Shown here: positions 37,459 to 44,591 of the stretch, piece after piece
Position numbering within the stretch: position 1 is the stretch's first letter
How the letters are laid out: each line of letters opens with the position of its first letter
NCBI RefSeq assembly: GCF_001652915.1
Contig: NZ_BBQI01000099.1
Span: 62,001 to 126,000 of the forward strand
From: Cupriavidus sp. D384
GTDB lineage: Bacteria; Pseudomonadota; Gammaproteobacteria; Burkholderiales; Burkholderiaceae
Reading direction: 5' to 3'
DNA: 64,000 nt
The notes under the pieces: model-generated
Told to the model about the DNA's origin: nothing
Database searches by the model: none
Seen by the model: the letters and a program-made list of their open reading frames with translations, nothing else
Made by a program: the position numbers and the translations under genes

Positions 37459-38436
37459 ATGGTGTTTTCCAAGATCGTCCCCGCTCTCGCGCTCGCCCTG
37501 GCGGCCACCTCGGCCGCCACCCCTGCCCTGGCCCAGGAACTGCCCCCGGGCCCGCTCCGCATGCTGGTCGGCTTTGCCCCGGGCGGCGGCAACGACGTCA
37601 TTGCCCGCACGGTTGCCACGCAATTCCAGCTGAACACCAAGACGACGATCGTGGTGGAAAACAAGCCTGGCGGCGGCAGCACGCTGGCAACGGCCGAGAT
37701 GGCGCGCTCGAAGCCCGATGGCTCAGTGCTGCTGCTGGGTTCCGTTGGCGGCCAGGCCATCGCGCCGTCGATCTACAGCAAGCTGCCCTACGATCCGGTC
37801 AAGGGCGTGCAGCCGGTGTCGCTGGTGGCAAAGTCGGCCAACGCACTGGTGGTGAACAACGACCTGCCGGTCAGGAACGTGCAGGAGCTGCTGGCCTATG
37901 CCAAGGCCCATCCGGGCAAGCTCAACGTGACGTCGCCCGGCAATGGCACGATCTCGCACCTGTCGGCCGAACTGTTCAAGAGCATGGCCGGCGTATCGAT
38001 CACGCATATTCCGTATCGCGGCGACGCACCGGCCATGCAGGATGTGATGGCCGGACAGGCCCAGATGACGTTTGCAAGCCTGCCGTCGGCCAAGGCCGGC
38101 GCCGATTCGGGCAAGGTCCGCATCCTGGCCGTGACCAGCACCCGGCGCGTGGAAACGATGCCGAACGTGCCGACCATCGCCGAATCGGGCGTGCCGGGCT
38201 ATGAAGTGGTGTCCTGGTATGGCGTTTTCACGACCGGCGGCACGCCGATGCCGACGGTCAACCGCCTGGCCCAGGAAATCGCCGCCGTGGTGGCCCAGCC
38301 TTCGATCCGCGAATCGATTGCCAAGCAGGGCATGGAGCCCAGCGCGCTGGGCCCGGTCGAGTTCACGCAACTGGTGAACCGCGACACCCAGAAGTGGGAC
38401 AAGGTGGTGAAGAGCGTTGGCATCAAGCTGGACTGA
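37459..38436 (+). CDS. Bug/TctC-family solute receptor
   Basis: A 325-residue periplasmic binding protein. A signal peptide ends PALAQELPPGP, followed by LRMLVGFAPGGGNDVIAR, ENKPGGGSTLATAEM and IPYRGDAPAMQDVM. It is the third Bug receptor in the window, 175 bases after the oxidase large subunit and on the same strand, so it probably binds the oxidase substrate. No TctAB permease is adjacent, although a multi-spanning AbrB-duplication protein follows. Confidence 0.92.
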   Translation: MVFSKIVPALALALAATSAATPALAQELPPGPLRMLVGFAPGGGNDVIARTVATQFQLNTKTTIVVENKPGGGSTLATAEMARSKPDGSVLLLGSVGGQAIAPSIYSKLPYDPVKGVQPVSLVAKSANALVVNNDLPVRNVQELLAYAKAHPGKLNVTSPGNGTISHLSAELFKSMAGVSITHIPYRGDAPAMQDVMAGQAQMTFASLPSAKAGADSGKVRILAVTSTRRVETMPNVPTIAESGVPGYEVVSWYGVFTTGGTPMPTVNRLAQEIAAVVAQPSIRESIAKQGMEPSALGPVEFTQLVNRDTQKWDKVVKSVGIKLD

Positions 38437-38552
38437 CCGCGCCCCGATCCCGCTGGTCCGCCTCCTGCCCCTCTCCCATTTGCCGGAGCATCGCAGACAC
38501 TGAGGATAAAATCCGCGGCTGAGTCACCTTTGGCGCAACACTGACACAGGAA

Positions 38553-39608
38553 ATGGCACACTCAAGCCGCGCTCTGCACTGGTCCGCCCTCATCGTCGGT
38601 ACGCTCGGGCTGAGCTATCTGCTGCAACCCGTGATATCGACGGCCAGCGTGCTGGTGGCCGCGATGGCGTGCGCCATGGTGGCCGGCTTCCTGGACGTAA
38701 AACTGCGCATCCGCCCCCCGCTGACGGCATTCGCGCAAGCCATGACCGGAACGGCCATCGCCAGCACGCTGCATCTTGCCGAATTGCTCGAAGCCGCGTC
38801 GGACGGGCTGGTGGTGCTCGGCGTGGCCCTGACCATCGGCAGCGCCGTGGCGGTGGGCTGGCTGCTGATGCGTTTTTCGTCATTGCCTGGCACAACGGGC
38901 GCCTGGGGCAGCCTGCCCGGCGCGGCATCGATCATGGGCGCGCTGGCAACCGAGAACGGCGGCGACGGCATCCTGGTTTCGCTGATGCAGTACCTGCGCG
39001 TCGTGCTGGTCGTCGTTACCGGGCCGCTGGTGGCCCATGCCATCGTGGATGCCCAGATGGCAACTGCCCCGGCATCGGCGGCGGTCGGCCAGGCCTTGAA
39101 GCACTTCTCGCCAGTCGGCACGCCGGTTGCCATTGGCATCGCCGCGCTGGGCTGCTGGATCGGCGTACGCTTCCGCATCCTGGCCGGTGCATTCCTGGTG
39201 CCGCTGGCGCTGGGCGCCGTGTGGGTGACGGTGGTGCCGGTCCCGGTGGCGGTGCCCACGCCGCTGCTGGCCTGCGGCTTCGCGGTGCTGGGCTGGACCA
39301 TCGGCCTGCAGTTCCGGCGCGACCTGCTGGGGCCGCTGGTGGCATCGTTGCCGATCATGCTGGCCGCCATCGTGGCGATGATCGCGATGTGTGCGGCCTC
39401 TGCCTGGCTGATCTCGGCCAGCCGCAAGGTCAGCTTCCTGACCGCCTATCTGGCAACGTCGCCGGGTGGCGTGGAATCGATCGTCGCCATTGCGCTGGGC
39501 ACCAACGCGGACATGAATTTCGTGGTGGCCACCCAGACGCTGCGGCTGTTTTCGGTCGTGCTGATCGGGCCGTGGCTGGCAAAACGGATCAGCCGGTTGC
39601 CCGGCTAG
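38553..39608 (+). CDS. AbrB-duplication family membrane protein
   Basis: A 351-residue polytopic protein with about ten hydrophobic helices in two homologous halves (LPGTTGAWGSLPGAASIMGA and TAYLATSPGGVESIVAIALG are the paired motifs). This is the family often named putative ammonia monooxygenase or AbrB duplication (TIGR03082-like); the function is unknown. A TAAAAT box at 38517-38522 gives a very short leader. Position directly after a permease-less Bug receptor makes a transport role worth considering. Confidence 0.88.
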   Translation: MAHSSRALHWSALIVGTLGLSYLLQPVISTASVLVAAMACAMVAGFLDVKLRIRPPLTAFAQAMTGTAIASTLHLAELLEAASDGLVVLGVALTIGSAVAVGWLLMRFSSLPGTTGAWGSLPGAASIMGALATENGGDGILVSLMQYLRVVLVVVTGPLVAHAIVDAQMATAPASAAVGQALKHFSPVGTPVAIGIAALGCWIGVRFRILAGAFLVPLALGAVWVTVVPVPVAVPTPLLACGFAVLGWTIGLQFRRDLLGPLVASLPIMLAAIVAMIAMCAASAWLISASRKVSFLTAYLATSPGGVESIVAIALGTNADMNFVVATQTLRLFSVVLIGPWLAKRISRLPG

Positions 39609-39644
39609 CGCGCCGATCGTCCAGACATTGCGCCTTCCGGGCCG

Positions 39645-40922
39645 TCAGGCCTGCAGATACGCGGCGGCACCCGCACCGGCCACGCGACCGCTGGCAAAGC
39701 ACGCCGTCAGCAGATAACCGCCGGTCGGCGCCTCCCAGTCAAGCATCTCGCCGGCGCAGAACACGCCCGGCATCGCGTTCAGCATCAGCTGGGCGTCCAT
39801 CGCCTCGAAACGGACGCCGCCAGCCGTGCTGATGACTTCATCGATGGGCCGCGCGCGCACCAGCCGCAGCGGCAGCGCCTTGATGGCCGCAGCCAGCGCC
39901 ACGGGGTCGTGCATCGTTTCCCTGGGCAGGACTTCGCGCAACAGCCGCGCCTTGACGCCGGTAATGCCCAGCCGGCTCTGCAGATGGCTGGACACCGAAC
40001 GCGAACCGCGCGGACGCCCGACTTCTGCGGCAACGTGCTCGGCGGAGCGCCCCGGCGCCAGGTCCAGCGTGATGGTGGCGCTTCCGTGCGCATCGATCAG
40101 ATCGCGAATCGGCGCGGACAGCGCGTAGACCAGACTGCCCTCGATACCTGACTCGCTGATCACGAACTCGCCTTGCCGGTAGAGCGCCGTGCCATCCGCC
40201 GTGGTCACGCCGATGGCGACCGATTTCACGGGCTCGCCAGCGTGCTGGGACCGGAAGACATCGCTCCAGTCGATATCGAAGCCACAGTTGGCAGGCCGCA
40301 GCGGTGCCACATCGACACCGCGCGCTGCCAGCATCGGCAGCCACGCGCCATCGGACCCCAGGCGCGCCCAGCTGCCACCGCCCAGCGCCAGCACCACGGC
40401 GCGCGCCGCGACGTCGACCTCGACTTCCTTGTCGCCCTGGCGGGTCGCAAAGCGCAACACATGCCAGCCGTCGACAGGTTGCCCGAAACCAATCCAGCGA
40501 TGCCGGACATGCAGCTGCATCCCGGCCTCGCGCAGCCGATGGAGCCAGGCGCGCAGCAGCGGCGCAGCCTTCATGTCGGTGGGAAACACCCGGCCGGAAC
40601 TGCCGACGAACGTATCGATGCCCAGCGCATGTACCCAGGCACGCAGCCGGGGGGCGTCGAAGGTGTCGAGCAGCGGGCCGATCCGCTCTGCACGCGCCCC
40701 GTAGCGGCCCAGGAAGGCGTCGGCTGGCTCCGAATGCGTGATATTCATGCCACCCTTGCCGGCCATCAGGAACTTGCGCCCGACCGACGGCATGGCGTCG
40801 TAGACATCCACCGGCACACCCTGCGCGGCGAGCATCTCGGCCGCCATCAGGCCAGCCGGCCCCCCGCCAACAACAATGGCGCCGGCGTGGCGGACGGGTT
40901 CGGCGGCAGTAACGGCGGGCAT
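39645..40922 (-). CDS. HI0933-type flavoprotein (TIGR03862-like)
   Basis: A 425-residue FAD-binding protein. The N-terminal dinucleotide motif is IVVGGGPAGLMAAEMLAAQG, followed by GRKFLMAGKGGMNITHSEP, the HI0933/BaiN family hallmark. The C-terminal FAD contact is AGEMLDWEAPTGGYLL. Its reaction is not established; distant relatives reduce steroids or participate in rRNA modification. The start at 40922 fits a TATAAT -10 box on the minus strand at 40964-40959. It is convergent with the AbrB-type gene and divergent from DAHP synthase. Confidence 0.9.
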   Translation of the reverse strand: MPAVTAAEPVRHAGAIVVGGGPAGLMAAEMLAAQGVPVDVYDAMPSVGRKFLMAGKGGMNITHSEPADAFLGRYGARAERIGPLLDTFDAPRLRAWVHALGIDTFVGSSGRVFPTDMKAAPLLRAWLHRLREAGMQLHVRHRWIGFGQPVDGWHVLRFATRQGDKEVEVDVAARAVVLALGGGSWARLGSDGAWLPMLAARGVDVAPLRPANCGFDIDWSDVFRSQHAGEPVKSVAIGVTTADGTALYRQGEFVISESGIEGSLVYALSAPIRDLIDAHGSATITLDLAPGRSAEHVAAEVGRPRGSRSVSSHLQSRLGITGVKARLLREVLPRETMHDPVALAAAIKALPLRLVRARPIDEVISTAGGVRFEAMDAQLMLNAMPGVFCAGEMLDWEAPTGGYLLTACFASGRVAGAGAAAYLQA

Positions 40923-41226
40923 GGAATCGATAATGGGGCGATGGCGGAAAGCCGGCGAATTATAAGGGTAGCCAACGGGCAGCCATGGCGAGCGACCGGG
41001 GCGGGTCATTCGGGAATACCGTTGCCACGGCGTTGGTGACTTCGTCGGCAAAGGCGTTCTCCTCGATGGCTGGCGGGCCCGTCAACGCTGTCTGGTGACC
41101 ATTGCCGTCCGGCCTGCCTTAGAATCCCTCACCATCGACATCCTCCGGATGCCGCCGCGCGGGCCCGGCTGGCCGCTGCGGCAGGCGCCCGGCAGGTGTC
41201 CTTTTCCAGATTCGCAGGAGTTCGCC
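40923..41226. promoter_or_regulatory. Divergent promoter region between flavoprotein and DAHP synthase genes
   Basis: The leftward gene has TATAAT on the minus strand (40964-40959), about 37-42 bases before its start. The rightward gene has TAGAAT at 41120-41125, giving a leader near 95 bases. No clear TyrR-like box, leader peptide or attenuator hairpin with a U tract was seen before the DAHP synthase gene. No gene is apparent in the 304 bases. Confidence 0.5.
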
Positions 41227-42366
41227 ATGCAAGACCCACAGAAATCGCCGCCCAACGTTGCCGAGGGCTGGCAGGCCCCGCCCGATCGCACGAGCGTGAC
41301 CGATGACGCGCATGTGGACGACATCATCCCCCTGCCCCCGCCGGAACACCTGATCCGCTTCTTCCCGATCCGTGGCACGCCGGTCGAATCGCTGGTCACC
41401 CAGACGCGCCACCGCATCTCGCGCATCCTGCACGGCCAGGACGACCGCCTGCTGGTGATCATGGGCCCCTGCTCGATTCACGACCCGCAGGCCGCCCTCG
41501 AATATGCGCGCCGGCTGCTGGCGCAGCGCGAGCACTACGCGGATTCGCTGGAAATCGTCATGCGGGTGTATTTCGAGAAGCCGCGCACCACGGTGGGCTG
41601 GAAGGGCCTGATCAACGACCCGTACCTGGACGAGAGCTACCGCATCGACGAAGGCCTGCGCATCGCGCGCAGCCTGCTGCTGGACATCAACCGGCTGGGC
41701 CTGCCGGCCGCCGGCGAATTCCTGGATGTGATTTCGCCGCAGTACATCGGCGACCTGATCAGCTGGGGGGCGATTGGCGCGCGTACCACCGAAAGCCAGG
41801 TCCACCGGGAACTGGCGTCGGGCATCTCTGCGCCGATCGGTTTCAAGAACGGCACCGACGGCAATATCAAGATCGCCATCGACGCCATTCAGGCCGCATC
41901 GCGCCCGCATCACTTCCTGGGGGTGCACAAGAACGGCCAGGTGGCCACGGTCCATACCAAGGGCAACCCGGACTGCCACGTCATCCTGCGCGGCGGCAAG
42001 GTGCCCAATTACGATGCCGATTCCGTGGCGACCGCGTGCCGCGAACTGGAAGCGGCCGGGCTGCGCAATTCCCTGATGGTCGATTGCAGCCACGCCAACA
42101 GCAGCAAGCAGCACCAGCGGCAGATCGACGTGGCGGCCGACCTGGCAAAGCAGGTCAGCGGCGGCAGCGGCGCGATCTTCGGCGTCATGGTGGAGAGCCA
42201 CCTGCTGCCTGGGGCCCAGAAATTCACGCCGGGCGAACACCAGACTTGCAACCTGACCTACGGCCAGAGCATCACGGATGCGTGCATCGGGTGGGACGAT
42301 TCGGTGGCCGTGCTGGAAACGCTAAGCCAGGCGGTGCAGGCGCGCCGCGGGCTGTCGAAGCCGTAG
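41227..42366 (+). CDS. aroG: 3-deoxy-7-phosphoheptulonate synthase, class I (AroF/G/H type)
   Basis: A 379-residue DAHP synthase, which condenses phosphoenolpyruvate and erythrose 4-phosphate in the first step of the shikimate pathway. Family marks are GPCSIHDP (metal-binding Cys), YFEKPRTTVGWKGLINDP, GARTTESQVHRELASG, IGFKNGTDGN and VDCSHANSSK. The length exceeds the E. coli AroG 350 by a 30-residue N-terminal tail (MQDPQKSPPNVAEGW). AGGAG lies before the ATG. Which aromatic amino acid inhibits it cannot be read off, and the AroG symbol marks the family rather than the isoform. Confidence 0.93.
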   Translation: MQDPQKSPPNVAEGWQAPPDRTSVTDDAHVDDIIPLPPPEHLIRFFPIRGTPVESLVTQTRHRISRILHGQDDRLLVIMGPCSIHDPQAALEYARRLLAQREHYADSLEIVMRVYFEKPRTTVGWKGLINDPYLDESYRIDEGLRIARSLLLDINRLGLPAAGEFLDVISPQYIGDLISWGAIGARTTESQVHRELASGISAPIGFKNGTDGNIKIAIDAIQAASRPHHFLGVHKNGQVATVHTKGNPDCHVILRGGKVPNYDADSVATACRELEAAGLRNSLMVDCSHANSSKQHQRQIDVAADLAKQVSGGSGAIFGVMVESHLLPGAQKFTPGEHQTCNLTYGQSITDACIGWDDSVAVLETLSQAVQARRGLSKP

Positions 42367-42452
42367 CGCGCGGCGACACCAGCGACTCCGCCAGCGCCTA
42401 CTGAAACCCATCTCCCAAAACACACCAAGGCATTCCACAGGGCCACACGGGA

Positions 42453-42496
42453 CCGGCGTGAGGCCGACGTGAGCCCGGCATGAGACCGGCATGAGG
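42453..42496. repeat. Four tandem 11-bp repeats abutting a promoter
   Basis: CCGGCGTGAGG, CCGACGTGAGC, CCGGCATGAGA and CCGGCATGAGG follow one another without gaps. They are followed directly by CCGGG and the TAGAAT box at 42502-42507. The 11-bp period is close to one DNA turn, so the copies would present one face to a regulator. Confidence 0.7.
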
Positions 42497-42515
42497 CCGG
42501 GTAGAATCCCGCCTC

Positions 42516-42851
42516 ATGTCGAGTCTCATTCATTACCTTCGCGGCGCAGTGGTCGCCGTTGCCGCCATCGTTGCCTGCGCGGCCCATGCCAGCGATATCG
42601 CCTGCGAGGCGCCCGCCACGCGTGCCAGCCAGATCATCTGCGAGACCGCGCTGTTCTCGATGGGGTACCAGCGCATCTATGCCGACCAGCAGCGGCTGCT
42701 CAAGGCCGGCGTGATTTCGCAGGCGGACATCGACGCCTTCCGGCGCCAGCGCGACGCCTGCGATTCAGCCAGTTGCCTGGATACCGTGTTTTCCGCCTGG
42801 CGGCAGCATCTGACGGATATCGGCGCACCGCGATCGCGCCAGGGCAGATAA
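42516..42851 (+). CDS. Small exported protein, LprI-like, unknown function
   Basis: A 111-residue protein with a signal peptide (HYLRGAVVAVAAIVACAAHA) and four cysteines in the mature part (DIACEAPA, IICETALF, RDACDSASCLDTV). The spacing recalls small periplasmic lysozyme-inhibitor LprI/DUF1311 proteins; this is a weak resemblance. The ATG at 42516 is only nine bases past a TAGAAT box, so the mRNA would be leaderless or nearly so, and no Shine-Dalgarno is present. It lies behind the 11-bp tandem repeats. Confidence 0.75.
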   Translation: MSSLIHYLRGAVVAVAAIVACAAHASDIACEAPATRASQIICETALFSMGYQRIYADQQRLLKAGVISQADIDAFRRQRDACDSASCLDTVFSAWRQHLTDIGAPRSRQGR

Positions 42852-42889
42852 CGGACTCCTACCCGGCCCGCTACCTGCCCGTTACCCGG

Positions 42890-43879
42890 CTAGGCAGCGG
42901 TGCCGCTCCGCAACCGGCCCAGCACCTCGGGGTTGGCCAGGTTTGCCGGCGCGCCTGCAAGGAAACTGTTGATATTGTCGAACGCGCCCCCGAAATACGC
43001 CTCGTAGTTGTCTTTCTCGACAAAGCCGATATGGGGCGTGCATAGCGCGTTGTCGAGCCGCAGCAGCGGGTCGTCGGCACCCAGCACCGGCTCGCGCTCA
43101 TAGGCGTCCACGGCAGCAAACCCGGGCCGGCCGGCCCGCAGTGCATCGACCAGTGCTCCCGGCGCAATCAGTTTGGCCCGGCTTGTATTCACGAGCAACG
43201 CCGTGGGCTTCATGCAGGCCAGATCGGCAGCCGTGACGATGCCTTCGGTGGCCGGGCCAAGCCGGACATGCAGGCTGACCACATCGCTCTGCGCAAAAAA
43301 CGCTTCGCGCGACGGCGCCACCTCGAATCCATCGTTGCGGGCATCGGCGGTGGAACCCTCCCGCCCCCAGACCCATACCTTCATGCCGAACGCCTGGCCG
43401 AAGCCTGCCACCTGCCGGCCAATGCGGCCATAGCTCCAGACGCCAAGCCGCTGGCCGCGCAACTGCTGCCCCAGATGGCCCTGCCACTGTCCCGCTCGCA
43501 GCCGGTTGGCCTCGGCCACCAGATGGCGCCGGCTGGCAAGCATCAGCGCCCAGGTCAGTTCGGCCGTCGCCGCGCCGGAGCCGCTGCCTTCGGTCACCGC
43601 AATCCCGCGTGCCGTGCAGGCAGCCAGGTCGATATGCCCCGCCACCTTGCCGGTCTGGCTGATCAGCCGCAGCCGGGGCAGGCGGTCGAGCAACGCAGCC
43701 GTGATGACCGTGCGCTCGCGCGTCAGCACGATGGCGTCGGCATCGGCCAGGCGCGCCGCCAGCGCGTCGATGTCCTTCACGTTGTCGTGGAAGACGGTCA
43801 CGTCGTGGCCAGCCAGCCGGCCGAAACAGTGGAGGCAGCGCACGCAGTCCTGGTAGTCGTCGGGAATCGCAATTCGCAT
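42890..43879 (-). CDS. D-2-hydroxyacid dehydrogenase family protein
   Basis: A 329-residue NAD-dependent dehydrogenase of the phosphoglycerate/formate-dehydrogenase-like superfamily. The cofactor loop is GVWSYGRIGRQVAGFGQAFG, with Ser-Tyr replacing part of the usual GxGxxG. Catalytic residues are Arg in VNTSRAKLI, Glu in DAYEREPV and His in CTPHIGFVE. The start at 43879 (MRIAIPDDYQD) is typical of the family, although no good ribosome site precedes it. Its substrate is unknown. It stands alone and diverges from the molybdoenzyme operon. Confidence 0.9.
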   Translation of the reverse strand: MRIAIPDDYQDCVRCLHCFGRLAGHDVTVFHDNVKDIDALAARLADADAIVLTRERTVITAALLDRLPRLRLISQTGKVAGHIDLAACTARGIAVTEGSGSGAATAELTWALMLASRRHLVAEANRLRAGQWQGHLGQQLRGQRLGVWSYGRIGRQVAGFGQAFGMKVWVWGREGSTADARNDGFEVAPSREAFFAQSDVVSLHVRLGPATEGIVTAADLACMKPTALLVNTSRAKLIAPGALVDALRAGRPGFAAVDAYEREPVLGADDPLLRLDNALCTPHIGFVEKDNYEAYFGGAFDNINSFLAGAPANLANPEVLGRLRSGTAA

Positions 43880-44116
43880 GGGAAATCGGGCAGAGACGGC
43901 GCCGGCGGGTAGTGGAGTGCCAAAAGTGTAGGAAGAAAACCACGACGGGGAAGCATCCATTTCCATTCACCAGAAACAGACTGCCTGCAACGCTGTTCGG
44001 CGCGGGCTGGCTGGCCTAGATTTGAGGCTGCGTCCCGACAGCGCCGCCCCGGATCCGCCGGTCGGCGACGGACGCATCCCACGATAACAACGACAAGCAA
44101 GACAAAGGAGCGCCCC

Positions 44117-44590
44117 ATGCCCACCTACCAGTTGCAGGTCAACGGCAAACAGCATGCCGTCGACGTCGATAGCGATACGCCCCTGCTCTACGTGCTGCGC
44201 GACAACCTGGCCCTGCACGGCCCCAAGTTCGGCTGCGGGCTAGGGCAGTGCGGCGCCTGCACGGTGCTGTTCAACGGGGCGGCCACGCGATCCTGCGTTC
44301 TGCCGGTGGCGTCGGTCGGCGATGCGCGCATCACCACGCTGGAGGGGCTTGGCACCGCCGACAAGCCCCATCCCGTGCAACAGGCCTTTATCGACGAGCA
44401 GGCCGCGCAGTGCGGCTACTGCATCAATGGCATGGTGATGACCTCGGTCGGCCTGCTCGCGCAGACGCCGAAGCCGTCGGAAGACCAGATCCGCAACACG
44501 CTGGCCGGCAACCTGTGCCGCTGCGGCACGCACACCCGCATCATCAAGGCCGTGCAGCGCGCGGCCCAAACCACCGCGACGGAGGCCTGA
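44117..44590 (+). CDS. [2Fe-2S] subunit of a xanthine-oxidase-family hydroxylase (IorA-like)
   Basis: A 157-residue protein with a plant-type ferredoxin N-terminal domain (CGLGQCGACTVLFNG with a distal RSC) and a helical C-terminal [2Fe-2S] domain (QCGYCINGMVM, LCRCGTHTRI). It transfers electrons from the molybdenum subunit encoded one base downstream. AAAGGAG precedes the ATG. No FAD subunit is present, matching isoquinoline 1-oxidoreductase and nicotinate dehydrogenase types that use a separate acceptor. Confidence 0.93.
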   Translation: MPTYQLQVNGKQHAVDVDSDTPLLYVLRDNLALHGPKFGCGLGQCGACTVLFNGAATRSCVLPVASVGDARITTLEGLGTADKPHPVQQAFIDEQAAQCGYCINGMVMTSVGLLAQTPKPSEDQIRNTLAGNLCRCGTHTRIIKAVQRAAQTTATEA

Positions 44591-44591
44591 C

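Noticed and set aside
35688-37760. 690-residue minus-strand open frame
   Set aside because: Antisense shadow of the oxidase large subunit and receptor genes, a usual effect of high GC at third codon positions.
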